NCBI GenBank assembly: GCA_036023115.1
Contig: JAYKKT010000079.1
Span: forward strand, 12,887,501-12,951,500
Direction: 5' to 3'
DNA from: Brasenia schreberi
Lineage: Eukaryota > Streptophyta > Magnoliopsida > Nymphaeales > Cabombaceae
Length of the DNA stretch: 64,000 nucleotides
Made by a program: the position numbers and the translations under genes. The notes under the pieces were generated by a model. That model did no database searches and was not told the DNA's origin. It saw only the letters and a list, made by a program, of their open reading frames with translations. This document shows, in pieces, positions 22,488-34,560 of this stretch. Within the stretch, counting starts at the first letter, position 1; each line of letters opens with the position of its first letter.

Positions 22488-23900
22488 GGGCTAAGGGGGG
22501 GCGGGTGAGACATCTTGGAATGTTGTGAGGTTTTGGCAATTGAGTGAGAGAGATAGCTAGGCCAAGGTTCCAGCAAAGGAAGGCTACTCTAAAAGAGGAT
22601 CGTGGGCTGCAAGGGTGAAGGTGAGAGAGGGGAGAAGAGTGGGGTAGAACTAGGCTTGAGTGTGAGGGAGTTTGAAGCAAGAAGAAGAAGATAGTGGTCG
22701 GATTCTATCCTTGGAATCTCTGGCCAATTGAGCAAAACGTGTAAGTAATCTTCCAATTTCAATTCTAAGATCTTCTTCTCTATTCATTCAATTTGATAAG
22801 GGGTTGTATTAATAGAGCATTATCTCTCCCCACGTTGTAATAATTCCTAGCGTTGTAGAATTTTATTTCCTTTGATGAATCGTCACTCTCACACACACGC
22901 ACTCTACGTGTTTGATTATGCGATTCTACCTCAATATACACTATAAACACTCTATATTCTCTACCCCATCTATGCTTAAGCTAATATATATATTTTTATT
23001 TCTTTACTTTCAGCAATTTAATTTCGAGAGTTGTGTTGTTGCAATTTAAATTCGGGTGAGTATGCATTGCATGTATGTTCTATGAAACCGAAATTCTATT
23101 TTCAACATCTGTATACTTAGACTGTTTCAATTTTAATTCTCTGTTTTGTGATCCGAATACACTAAAATTTTAGGCACACCACCTAAATACACTAACCACT
23201 AGAAATAAAATTTGCAAGAATTTTAGGATTATAAAACCCCATGAATAAAATTGGGAAAGACCAGACAAATCCATCTCTCTTTTTTGCACAGTCGGATTTC
23301 CTGAGATAGGGGTTAGGTAAAAGTCCTATATCTCTATTTGTAGGAATCCAAATTTACTAAAATTAGTCTCATTGGAAAGATAATCCATTGCTTTCCAAAA
23401 GAACAAAAATCACAATATTTGGAGTTCTATACACCGAGATATAGAGGATTCTTTGAGCCTTTGTATTTCTATCACAGAACCTCCTGAAACAGTGAAGTTA
23501 GGTCCAATTCCTAATTTAATTTTGTAAATCTATTATCCCAAAATTTGAGACAAAAGGTAGTTTAGGATCCCAATACATCAAAAAATATCCTGCAAAAGTT
23601 TTACGAATTTTGGAGATTCCTAGACTACCAAAAAAAAATTCGGGAACAAGGTTTGAAAAATAGAGTCAGTTCTGTTTTTCAGAACTTGGTAAATTTCAAG
23701 TTTTAAAACCAAGCACATTTCACATTTACTTTGAAACTTTGAAAACACCCCATTTTCACGTGAATTGGAGTTCACTCTCTTTAATATTGAAATTCTTAAG
23801 CGCTTAGGCTGACCCTTGAGCATTGGTTCAAGAAGGTCTAATGCGAAAAGAGCTCGCTTAGCCTAATCGCCAAACAAGAGTCGGATTTTTTAAAAACTTT

Positions 23901-23920
23901 GCTAGTTTTGACAAACTAGC
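23901..23920 (+). other. LTR hairpin, copy C
   Basis: GCTAGTTT-TGAC-AAACTAGC, an 8-bp perfect stem with a 4-nt loop, followed by TGGCACGCTCGTGCA. Confidence 0.7.
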
Positions 23921-24003
23921 TGGCACGCTCGTGCACCGTGTAGATAAGAAATTCTCATTCCAAGTCTCTACATTGGCTTGGAGTGAAAAATTTCATGTCT
24001 TCA

Positions 24004-25303
24004 ACTATGCACCTTACAAATTCCAACTTCAAGACCATAAGCATGAGCTTGGTCATGTATGTGAATTTTGGAGATAATATCGGTCATTTCTTGTACTTCT
24101 GTGTTCATGAAACATGATGATCTTCCATTCGACTTGCTTGCATGGTTCGACTGGCAAGATATAGTAAGTAGCCCGTGCTTGTGGCCAAATTCAACGCAGC
24201 TGCTCCCTTCCATGTTAAAATAAACTGCACTTGGTAAGTTGCTAGAGCTTCATAACTTTTTCATATTGAGATCGACTGCAACTTTGAATGGTAAGATGTC
24301 CTTTATGGCTACCAAATCAGGCCAAGGTTTGGAAAAGGCCATTTGTTGAATTGGTCAAGCTTCCTTATATATTGAAGTGGGCATGGCTTGGTGACTTACC
24401 AAATTGGGCATCACAACTTGCCAAATCATGCACCGCTTTCCTTTCTCTTGATGATACTGACTTTCCAGTCTGGATGTCGATTTCTTTCCGAATATGAGCT
24501 TTTCTTTCTTGGAAGCTCACTTTCCCTTTTTAACATCAACTTTCCTTTCCTGATTGTTGACTTTCCTTTCTGGGCACCGACCTTCCTTTTTAAGAACCTG
24601 AGACTAAAAATGACAAGTTGACTCGCCAAACAACACCAAAATTGGCTGGTTTCAAACATTTTATAAAAAAACATTTATATTTGAAAACATCAAATTTAAT
24701 GAAATTCTCAAATATTGCTTTGGAAAAACACTGGATTTCATTCCCAGTTTTTGTTTGCAAAGGTGAACTACTTTTGCTCCGTGAGTCAGTCTATAACCAC
24801 CTTGACCATTTAACCCTTCTTATGGGTGTGGGGTATCGAATCACTTTAACCACTTCAATGAGTCTAAGGTGTCGTACCACTTTAACCCTGGGTATCAGCT
24901 CTTGGAATGAGACCTTCTCAATCGGGCAAATTTCTGAGGTCTGGTTTGAATTTAACTTATTTTTTAATATGAGGGGTTTTGGAATTTCATAAATTTATAA
25001 TTTGCAAACATTTTTGGGTTTGATTCTCAATGTTACCTTTTTCATTTGTTTATAAAAGGAATTGTTTGAAATCATGCTTTCTTTGAAGGAAATTGCTTAA
25101 AAAGGCAAAATCCTGCTAATTTGGTCCTAAGGGCAAAATCATCATTTTTATAAAATTTTATCCAAATTCGAATTTTTCTGAAAGGGAAGCAGCATTCCAT
25201 CATTTTGATGCTTGCATAAAATTTTGATGCATTTTTATTTAAACCAAAGCTGCCAAAAATATCCAATTTTTCAAAAGGATAAAAAAATATTTGGGTGTTT
25301 ACA
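24004..25303 (-). repeat. truncated gypsy LTR of the B type
   Basis: On the minus strand it starts TGTAAACACCCAAATA at 25303 and follows the U3 module of LTR B, including the GGAAAG array and the segment repeated at 16915 and 17830, until cut at 24004 by LTR C. The right flank (ACATTGAGGC) has no polypurine tract, so this was a 5' or solo LTR rather than a 3' LTR. The conserved 3' half (TATA, hairpin) is absent. Confidence 0.8.
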
Positions 25304-27992
25304 ACATTGAGGCAACTTCTTCAGATAAAGTGAGGAAATCACACCCGAAGGAGACAATTCACTTATGAGTCTCTCCACACTAGTTTATGCCTTCACGTGC
25401 AGGTTGCTGGTATTAAATTGGAACATGTCGGAATATGCCTATGGTTCAATATGTTGTTTTGTGAGACAATCTAGTCTTGATCTGATGTCTTTCACACAAT
25501 GATTCGCAAAGACTTATCGAAGTTGATAATTAATGATCTTATATAAGTCTAAGCAAACACAACTAATATTGAATAGGAAAGAGAGAAAGCTTACCCCCTT
25601 GAGATACCCCGAGATAGTGGAACCTAATCTTTAGCATCCTCACCATCATGCTCTAGAATAGGGACCTATAGAGGAGGCAACAAAAATTAGGTATTGACTC
25701 AGGTATGAAAAATAGCAAAGGAGATCTTACGTGATATTAAGATAGGAGAATGCTAGAATGTTCTTGTTTTCATGGTGGTATGCTCGGGTCGGCCGACAAA
25801 GAGGAGGCAACAAGAATTAGGTAATGACTCAGGTATGGAAAACGGCAAAGGAGATCTTATGTGATGTTAAGATAGGAGAATGCTAGAATGTTCTTGTTTT
25901 CATGGTGGTATGCTCGGGTCGGCCGACAAAAAGTTTGTATTGGGCTCTGTAGGGGACGATTTGGTGAAGATTTGCACAAAGTCCTTCAGCTCTTTGTCGA
26001 AGATAGCATACATGGCTGAAGACCATCACTACTCATATTTGATAGTGGCTTTAGGATTAGACAAGAAACCACTATAAGGAAATCTCTCTACCAACTGTAG
26101 GTTGGCTTTGGCTATTTTTGTTCTTATAGAAGTTGAGATGGACATGTCAGTTGTTGGTATCTAGACTAGGTAAAAGGGCCTATGGATCCCTTGTATGAGT
26201 TCAAATTAATGGATTAAGCACCAAGGGCAATATCGTTCACTATTTTCTAATTAGTAGATGAAGACAATGCTTCAACCCATTTAGCAAATCTTAAGAGGAG
26301 AGAAGTCTTCGCCACTTTGTTGAGGATATATATTTAGGGTCAGACAATACATGAAAATGATGCTCCAACCCTATTTAGCAAATTGAGTACTAAGTAAATC
26401 TCTCTCTAATAGATGTTTAGTCACAAAATCAACATGCTCAATAAACTCAAGTTAGAATTATTATAAAACTCTAGGCGGATTTGTTGAGACAAATAAACAA
26501 GACCCTAGTATGCAAGTGAAGTCTCAGGAAAATATAAATATATCAAACGCTACAAAAACCACTATGTGACAGAGGCAGTGTTGGGAGATTTCTCATTAGC
26601 AAGTTCATATCCTTGAAAAAAGGTATTCAAGAAAAGAGAGCAAAAATCGAAGTAATGGCCCGAAAATAGTGAATTAACTGTGATATGCTACCCTTTGGTT
26701 ATCACGGTACTACTTGGGTAGATAATGAACCTATACAGCCAAAATAAAAGAAAACATAATGCTCAATGGTAGTCACTTTCCTTGTTTGACGCACATTGGC
26801 TTTTAAGAACCGTTTGTAAGACATGCTCTTAGAGTGGAAAGAGAACCCAAAAGTAGGGGAACCAAGGGAATGAAATAGAGACCATCTCAAGGAAGACCAG
26901 TGAAGCATTAACATAAAGAAGAGTAGGGCCAATTGATACCTAGATTGAGGACAAAGCTTGGTATACCAAAACCCTAAATAAACTATAGAGGAGGTTAAGG
27001 TCTATAAGGAAAACAATCTGGTAGAGATCGATAATGTGGAAAACTCCCTATCTATGCCAATCATCTACATACTAGGCATTGATCTGATTAAGGCTTCAGA
27101 TATACTCTTTAAAAGGTTTCGACTAAGTGTAGAGTTCTTTCGAGAAACGATTATACTGATGCCAATTCACATAAATGGGCAAGTTCTCTAAAAAGATCAT
27201 TTCTTCATGACCCTAAGACATTTGTTTACATATATAGCGGGGCTAAGAAGAAAGGAATTTGAATTAAAAATTCAAGATATATGTAATCATTGGGATTGAA
27301 GATAGTGTTGAATCTATCAAAGCCATGTATATGAAAATAATTGGAAGGAGGATGACTCAGGTTATGAAAAAAAAGATTGGTGATTTGTCATAAAAAGCTT
27401 GAGATAAAAGACAACGCATCCTATCAAAGTAAATTCACTTGATTGTCCGATGCAATGTTCGAGGTGACTACATGAATCACCAGGGCACTATGGGATTTAA
27501 GAGGGTGTAAATCACATTGAAGCCTTCCTATTGGATGCCTCAAAGGAATGAAAAGTAAGTGGCGAAAGTATAAAGAAATGTGGAATTAACTGATACATGC
27601 AAATGGATATGATTTGATGTTTCAAACTAGTCATTAGTAAAGACAATGATGACATCAAACATGCTCTCGTTTCCTTTCGAATAGCCTCTAAGCCCTAACA
27701 TCCCTTAAAAAGTTCTTTAATTCCACTAGTTCCAAGGGTATTGAGTTGGCATCCATTTGGAGGGCTTCCCCCCTAGCCAATAGAGCATGTAGCTCTTTCG
27801 ACTCTTGAGTGAGCTTTCAAGATGGATGGCACTGCTTCACTAGCAGCAAACGCTTGGGACATTAGAGAGTTGGGATCTGATTGGGTCAAAGAAGCTTTAG
27901 CAAGGAACTTGTGACGGAGATGATAGAGAGTCTCGAGTTTTCCTTAAGGGAATTAATCTCAGTTTGGAGGACCAACCTCTTACTCTCAAAGT
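25304..27992. other. unidentified AT-rich interval
   Basis: No recognisable gene or domain on either strand; frames are short and interrupted. It contains a 130-bp tandem duplication (25671-25930). The last ~120 bp (27870-27990) end abruptly where a gypsy RT frame begins at YVDD, suggesting an insertion or recombination junction. It could be non-coding DNA of an old gypsy element. Confidence 0.35.
25671..25930. repeat. 130-bp tandem duplication
   Basis: 25671-25800 and 25801-25930 are head-to-tail copies, both starting GAGGAGGCAACAA and ending CTCGGGTCGGCCGACAAA. They differ by a few substitutions (AAATAGC versus AAACGGC). Confidence 0.95.
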
Positions 27993-29855
27993 CAGTGTAT
28001 GTGGATGATCTTTTGGTAAAATAAAAAACCCAATGCATACACATAAAATCTTTTCAAAAAGTTTTCGAAAGACTTATGCTTTATAAAGTGAAACTAAAGC
28101 CTCAAAAATGTGTTTTTGGAGTGGAATCGGGAAAACTCTTAGGGTTTATGGTTAACCAAAAGGGCACAGAGGTCAACTCCTCTAAGTGTTGAGCCATCAT
28201 ATACATGCCTCCACCATCCAACTTGACCCAAGTTTGAAGCCTCCAAGGTCGACTCCAAGCAATTAAGAGATTCATCTCCAACTTAGCAACAAGATGGGAA
28301 CCTTTCAATAGGCTTTTGAGAAAATGGGTTAAATTTGATTAGGATTCCGATTGCCAAAAGGATTTCGAAAAATTGAAAACTTATTTGGTAAATCCTCTAA
28401 TTTTAAAGCCTCCAAAGCCAGGAAAACCATTATTGCTTTATATTTCCATTCATACGAATGTATTGGGTGCTTTACTTGCTCAATATGAAGATGATAGTCT
28501 TAAGGAGTATGCTATTTACTACATTTTGAAAACTCTAATAGCATATGAAAGAAATTATCAAGCCATGGAGATGTGCTTAGCCTTGATATGGGCTTGCCAA
28601 AAGTTTAGACATTATTTCCTAGATCATGAAATTTGGATAGTGTCTAAACTTGACCCTATCAAGCATCATTTTGAAAAACCTATCCTAATGGGTAGGTTAG
28701 GTAAATAGCAGTTCCTATTAATGGAGTATGATTTGAAATTCCATCATCAAAACTCCATTAAGGGACAAGCTCTAGCCGATCATGTGGTTGAGTTATCCCT
28801 TGAAGATACATATCCCATACTTGATGAAATGCTCGATAAAAGCATCTTGACAAATAAATTAGAAAACCATGCTTTATCAAATTGTTGTAATGAGGATGAA
28901 GTATGGAAAATGTACTTTGATGGGGCAAAGGATCAACAAGGGGCAGGCATGAAAATCATTCTCATATCCCCTACGAAGAGAGAAATCCCAATGGCATTCC
29001 GACTATATTTTCCTTGTTCAAATAATGTGGCTGAATATGAGGCACTCATACAAGCCCTCAAAATTTTGAAAAATCTAGGGGGCATCATGTGTTGAAGAGA
29101 TTCTATGCTTGTTGTAAATGAAGTTTTGAAAATTTGGCAAGTGAAAAATGAAAACTCATTCCATACCATGAAAGTTGGTTGATTTCTTCAAATCATGTAC
29201 ACTCACTCACATTGGTAGAGAGGGCAACACCATAGCAGATGCCCTATCCTCTTCAGGGTCATCTCTAAGGATCGACCCCACTATGCGCACTTAATCCCTA
29301 AAGATCCTACAATTGCCCACTCTATACACCCAAATGAAAAACCTTGGTTTCAAGACATTAAAAACTTTTTAGAAAATGGAGGATTTTTTGAATCTGCTTC
29401 CTTTAAAGATAAGGCTTTTATTTGAAAATTTTCAACTCGATATGTGATTTTGGGAGGGGTTCTTTATAAAAAGAGTTTTACTGGCATCTTGTTGAGATGT
29501 TTCGACTATGAGGAGGCTAGGACCATTATACATGAGTTCCACGATGGGGAATGTGGAGGCCATGTCAATGCAAATATGATGGCCATGAAAGTACTTAGAG
29601 CTGGTTATTTTTTATCCACTTTGGAACAAGATTGTCATAACCATGTTAGAAAGTGTCACCAATGTCAAGTGCATGGAAGTGCCATTCACATTCCATCATC
29701 CGCATTGCATTCCATCGTGAGTCCGTGGCCCTTCACCATATGGGCATTTGATGTGTTGAACATGTAGTGGCATTTATTAAGAAAAATATCTTCGCTTGAT
29801 TTGGAGTACCAAGAGACCTAGTGTCAGATAATGGCACCCCATTCAACAACTTGTA
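27993..29855 (+). pseudogene. gypsy pol fragment: RT, RNase H, second RNase H, integrase (Tat-like)
   Basis: Begins at the RT active-site motif YVDDLLVK and runs through GKLLGFMVNQKG and SNLATRWEPFNRLL. Then comes the RT-linked RNase H remnant (LLLYISIHTNVLGALLAQ to KFRHYFLDHE, 28373-28708). A second archaeal-like RNase H follows (WKMYFDGAKDQQGAG, SNNVAEYEALIQALK, 28900-29095). Next is the integrase zinc finger (HEFHDGECGGHV, CHNHVRKCHQCQVHG) and the start of the core (PRDLVSDNGTPFNN, frame-shifted, near 29810-29850). Dual RNase H domains are typical of the Tat lineage. At least five stops or shifts break it. It ends abruptly where an L1-like RT begins. Confidence 0.85.
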
Positions 29856-30165
29856 AAGGGTTGGTTGATTTCAGATAGTATTTTGGTTTCTCATGAAATG
29901 TGCACGTTATTTGAAGAATAAAAGACAAGGTGTATAATATGGCATTAGAACTGGACATGAATAAGGCCTTTGACCATGTTCAATGGTCTTTTCTTTAGTT
30001 TATTATGCGTAAAGTGGGTTTATGTGATCCATGGATCTTTTGGATTCAACAATTTGATCAAAGAGTAGTTTACTCTGTAATTGTTGATAGAGAGTTCTAT
30101 GGATATTTTAAATCATCTTAAGGTCTTTGTTGTAGTATGGTACATCTACACCTTGGCATGCTTTT
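29856..30165 (+). pseudogene. L1-like LINE reverse transcriptase fragment
   Basis: The plus strand, over two frames, reads LVSHEMCTLF, then MALELDMNKAFDHVQWSFL (RT motif A with its catalytic Asp), then KVGLCDPWIFWIQQ and YSVIVDREFYGYFKSS. This matches the plant L1-type retroelement RT pattern KLDM-KAFDRVEW. It breaks off near 30165. Its probable continuation (C-terminal part) is at 34100-34560, so the interval between may be an insertion. Confidence 0.75.
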
Positions 30166-30559
30166 AAATATCATATACTTTCTTAGGAGAACTATATTAT
30201 TAACAGTGTTATTAAAATCATATAAGATTTTATGATATGAAATGATTGATTGTGATTATACCTAAATTGATACGATGAATCACTATGTATAATTTATCAT
30301 GTTGTATCACCTTGTACTATATCATCCATTGTGATATGGCCCCCATATCATATGATACACCCTTGTATCATGTAATATGGTGTGGATTTTTCGGAGGTCA
30401 TACTTTTCAACTTTTGAGGCCCGACATTATTTTAAACCCCTATGGCTATCTTCTTCGGCCTTCCTGTCGCTTTTTTTTTTCAACAGGCTTCTTGCTCTCT
30501 CCTCCATAGATCAAAGTCTTAAATTTCTTGTATCGGTGAATGGGTGACAATCCTAATTC

Positions 30560-30775
30560 ATGTTCAATTGGGAAGACGAGCAACGGGAGAACCCTACCCT
30601 ATCAGCAGTCGCAATTGCTGGTGCTTCCAGAAGCGTGTTAAGAGCACCATCATTGCATACACTTCTCGAGGACCTACCAGTTGCAACAGCCGCTCCTCAT
30701 CCTAGCTCATCTGGTGGATACTCTGAAGGCAGGAGCAGATGTAAGTTGCTCTCACTACACTTTCTCGTTGCTTAG
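30560..30775 (+). other. orphan exon-like open segment
   Basis: A 71-codon frame, MFNWEDEQRENPTLSAV continuing with GASRSVLRAPSLHTLLED, has protein-like composition in contrast to its AT-rich surroundings. A GCAGATG/TAAGTT context near 30740 could be a splice donor. I do not recognise the family. It lies inside the putative hAT-like remnant, so it may be a captured host exon; this is inference. Confidence 0.3.
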
Positions 30776-31249
30776 TTCTCCAATACTAATTTACACTTCA
30801 AGTTATTTGGTTCCCTTATTTCTTTACCCACGCTTGTACACATATATGCATCCAAGCAATCACCTAGCTGGGAATAGTTGGGCCTTGTTGGATATAGCCT
30901 TTTCTGGAACTGATTCGCTTTAGGCTTAGCTTAGTGTGAGAAAACTTGCAGTCTATATATGGAGCGGATACGAATCCCTTTTGCAATTACTTTGTTTCTT
31001 CAACCGTGTGACTTTCTCTCTCTCTCTGGTGAATATGCATTTCTCCATGTGTATGGTTGACTGCAAGATTGTGTGATGTCTTTTGGTTGGGCTAGATCTT
31101 GGTGGGTTTCTGCTTGATATCTTCAGACTCTTTGGTATTAAGGATTTCCCATATGGAATTGGGCAGACTGTTTCGGCTTGTTTTTTGTGATGAAGGGTTC
31201 TTTTATTCAAGAGGGCATGGCTACATATACGAATGAGTGCGCTTGCAGC

Positions 31250-31974
31250 CTTGCCGTATAAGTTGGAAAATCATTTAATATAGCATTTACTACTGCTCAT
31301 TATTTAAATATTAACACTTTTTTTATCGGTAACTTGGAGAAGCTATCTCTCAAGCTTTTTTAGCAACCAGCTGAAATGGTTAGGACCCTTGCCACAGGGC
31401 CTATTGTAGGAAACTTCCACCGCAAGGGGCACAGGTGGAATCCAACAATGACAACCTTCTTGCAGCTAGAGCCCTTTCCATTAGGCTAAATCCCCTGGGT
31501 TATTGAATAAGTAACTAAAAATTGAAACGTATGAGTCTACAAGATAAGTTTATGTTTGAATGTTGTCCCAAATTGATGTTTGCATAGGCAATGAAATGTA
31601 ATAGCCTCAAAGTAGAGGCTAGATTTTATTCTTGAGGATAATGGTATTTCTACTTTAAACTGATAGACTTAAAATTCATCTCCATGAATGTGCTGCTGTC
31701 ATTTTCTTGTGTTTCTTAGGAAGGAACATTCGGATGATTAAGGCATGTACCTAGGATGCTAAGGAAGATTGAATTGTATGCTAAGAGGGCCAAATGTTGA
31801 ATTTGCCACTATTAAGGGTACTTAGAATTTAGGGGTCCCCAGTTCGGAACTTGATCCTGCAGCTACCAACCATGGTTCCGCAGAAGGAGAGGTTAGCCGA
31901 CTGGGCTGTCAATAGATCAGAGTTCAATATCCGTATCTACAACCACAAGCCCCTCTAATGGCCAACACTCAAAA
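31250..31974. other. unassigned interval
   Basis: No gene recognised. 31370-31500 is a higher-GC patch (CCACAGGGCCTATTG, GGGGCACAGGTGGAATCC) that could be a small dispersed repeat, but no terminal repeats or tail were seen. Confidence 0.25.
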
Positions 31975-33182
31975 CTACAAAATATAGCAGGTCTAATTGC
32001 TTCTCCATAATATTTACCTTTCAACATTAATGGTATCTTCTTGTCATATAGAATATGTGATGTCCTTCATTTTAACCAACCTATATTAGTTCTATGCATA
32101 ACATCTCCATCAATATTTTCATTACTATGAAAAACTAACCCTAGGTATTTACAATTTCCTTGTCAACGTATGTCAATCTTAATTTCTATATCCTCTAAAG
32201 TAGCCAAACAATCAAACTTACATTCCATATATTCTGAGTTTGTTCTACTAAGTTGAAAGCCTTTACTTTCTAATGTTTTTGTCCATAATTCCAATTTCTT
32301 GTTAACTTTTTTCTTAGACTCATCTACTAATACAATGTCATTTGCAAATAACATACACCAAGATATCATCTACAAATAACATACACCAAGGCACTTGATC
32401 TTGAATATGTTTTGTTAAATTGTCAAGAACCAATATAAATAAATATGAACTTAAAGCGGATCCCCGATGTAACCCAATATTAACTTCAAAAATGTTTGTC
32501 ATTCCTTCACGAGTTCTCATGCATATTTTTGTACCATCATATATATCTCTTATAAGATTTATATATATCAATGAGATAGCTCTCTTTTCTAAGAGTCTCC
32601 AAATAACATCCCTTGACACCCTATCGTAAGCTTTTTCTAGATCAATAAATACCATGTTAAGTTTTTTTTTTTACTCTAGAATGTTCCATAAGAAGTCTCC
32701 ATAGGTGAATTACTTGAATAGTAGATTTGCCTGGCATAAATCCAAATTGGTTCTCTATTATACTCTATATTTATCTTATTTTATGGTCAATAATTTTTTC
32801 TCATAATTTTATATTATGGCTTATTAACTTGATTTTTTTATAATTCGTACAATTCTGGATGTCTCCCTTGTTCTTGTATATGGGCATAAGTGTGTTAAAT
32901 CTTCACTCCTCATGCATCTTTTGGTTCTTTCATATTTCATTAAATAGTCTTATAAGCTAAGTGATCCTCATCTCTCTTTGGATTTTTCATACTTCTATAG
33001 GAATATTGTTTGGTTCTACATATTTATCAATTTTCATATGTTTAAGAGCATCTTTGACTTCGTTCTTTTGAATACATCGGTAGAAATTATGATTTATATA
33101 ATTTTTTGAAATGTTTAACTCTCCTAAACTAATAATAACATCTATATTTTCATTAAAAAGCTTATTGTGTAAAATTGCCAGG
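31975..33182 (-). pseudogene. RTE LINE fragment, copy 3 (reverse transcriptase)
   Basis: The minus strand reads FIDLEKAYDRVSRDVIWRLL (motif A), INLIRDIYDGTKICMRT, NIGLHRGSALSSYLFIL (motif B) and LFVDDILV / LFANDIVLVDESKKK (motif C, present twice through a local duplication), then KYYGEAIRP-like sequence near 31985. It corresponds to the middle of copy 1. Both the 5' nuclease and the (TTG)n end are missing, so it is truncated at both ends. Stops and shifts are frequent, and it is more diverged than copies 1 and 2. Confidence 0.85.
32342..32389. repeat. 31-bp local duplication over the RT active-site codons
   Basis: CAAATAACATACACCAA occurs at 32342-32358 and again at 32373-32389, 31 bp apart. 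It repeats the codons of the WCMLFV/ANDI active-site segment on the minus strand. Confidence 0.85.
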
Positions 33183-33551
33183 CAATAGTCTTAGTTATTT
33201 GCATTGACTTGTGGGTAAGGTGTCTTTTTGTGTTGTTAGGACTTAGGACATTTTAAGGGTGCCTTGCAACTTTGTGTTTTTTCTACTTAAAATCACTTCC
33301 TTGTGTGTTCCTCCAGTGAAGTGATTTTAACATTGGGTCGTTCAAGAACAGTAAAAGACTGTCTTTTGGAGGCAAAGAAAAAGCGTTCCTTTCAGGTTTG
33401 TGTTGCTGAAGGTGCTCCCAGGTTTGTGTAATGTATATTGGAATTCACATTTAGTTTTGCTATTTTATCTCCGTTAGTTATGTGATCATTCGCTCTATGA
33501 CATTCAGGTACCAAGGGCATCTCTTAAGAACAACATAAAGAAACACTAGTA

Positions 33552-33626
33552 ATGAGATGCAATTTTTGTGGACATATCATGCATAGTGGAGTTAGTCATG
33601 TAAGACATCATCTAGCTAGAACCTGA
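33552..33626 (+). pseudogene. BED-type zinc finger remnant
   Basis: A 24-codon frame, MRCNFCGHIMHSGVSHVRHH followed by LART and a stop, fits the BED finger (C-x2-C...H-x-H) that hAT transposases use to bind subterminal DNA. Compare CLFCEKVVSGGISRLKHHLAG in hAT copy 1. No DUF659 or dimerisation domain follows, so only a stub is left. Confidence 0.6.
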
Positions 33627-34099
33627 ATGAACGTGCACCCTTACTCTATGGTGCCTCAACAAGTCAAGATATGAATGTTACAAGAAATAAAGATATAAAA
33701 ACAAAAAAAACATAGAGTATCAGGAGTAGGAGGAGCATGAGAAGGAGCATAGGGAGAAAAACAAAGAAAATAGCTAGGTTTTTTGTGTTTTATCTATTTT
33801 TTAAGTTTAAAAACTTAAGAATGACTCTTTCAATCTATAATAGCTTTAATGTATCTTTCTTTATTAAGATAGTTTTATCTTTTATGAATGCATGTAATGT
33901 ATGACATTATACATGTTACACAATTGTTGGTATTTTTTAATATATTTTATTTTAAAAATATTTTTAATTAAAAAGTCATATGTATCATAACAATATGATA
34001 CACATGTATGAGTGCCCTGGATGATATGGGAACCAATATGTTATTTACAATTCGGTAGGGACAAAAAAGTGGGAGAAAACATGACATTGGATATCTTGG

Positions 34100-34560
34100 G
34101 ATATTATGTAATCATAACCAGATGGAGGAGTGGGATTTAATGATTTAAAACCTTTAATTTGTCTTTCATTGCAAAATAAGGGTGGAGGTCAATCAAGGTC
34201 TCTAACTTGTTCTTTTATAAGATTTTCAAGAGCAGGTACTTTCATTATATTTCTTTTGTGGAGACTACGCCAAAATGCATGATGGGCTTGGAAGAGTTTA
34301 ATTAAAGGCAGTTTTTGGAGAAAGGATTATGTTGGCTGGTAGGTGTAAGATCCAATGTCTAAATAAGAGCTTACTGCTGGATTAGAAAGGATTTATCATT
34401 TACAATGAAGGAAGATCAGACTATCTATTCTCAACCTCTACTTGTGGACCAATTGATGGATTCAGATGGTTCATGGCTTATAGATGAAAGATTACTGCAA
34501 CAGAATTCTCTTGATATAAGCTTCCATTAGTGGTGTGGTTGGATTAAATCTATTAGATAG
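34100..34560 (+). pseudogene. L1-like LINE C-terminal fragment
   Basis: The plus strand reads PDGGVGFNDLKPLICLSLQN, then LIKGSFWRKDYVGWW, then TIYSQPLLVDQLMDSDGSWL. This follows the plant L1-type ORF2 C-terminal pattern (GGLGFRDL...LAKQGWR, then KGSRWRVGDG, then a YSQPLLV...W segment). Stops interrupt it. It is probably the other half of the RT piece at 29856-30165. Confidence 0.65.

Larger units (their letters stand above)
21642..24003 (+). repeat. LTR C: gypsy 3' LTR
   Basis: Starts TGTAAACACCCGAAATAAAG and ends ...TTTCATGTCTTCA, 2362 bp. It carries a TATA box at 22480, a GAGAGAGATAG-type purine-rich leader and the conserved 3' block (about 23800-23990) with the hairpin at 23901-23920. The preceding polypurine tract and pol tail make it a 3' LTR. 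It abuts a truncated LTR of the B type at 24004 with no spacer. Confidence 0.85.
30197..34060 (+). mobile_element. possible hAT-like remnant, non-autonomous, interrupted by a LINE
   Basis: Starts CAGTGTTATTAAAATC, a hAT-like terminus, followed by an AT-rich tract dense in ATATGATAC/GTATCATAT motifs (30220-30380). A similar ATATGATACACATGTAT tract lies at 33970-34000. A BED-finger remnant lies at 33552. A minus-strand RTE fragment (31975-33182) sits inside. No matching 3' terminus or 8-bp duplication could be seen, so the right boundary is approximate. The interval between two halves of an L1-like element supports an insertion. Confidence 0.4.

Noticed and set aside
23800..23990. tRNA or SINE-like promoter (GGTTCAAGAAGG resembling a B box) in the conserved LTR block
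   Set aside because: No convincing A box at the right distance and no cloverleaf; the block is part of the LTR 3' region in all copies.
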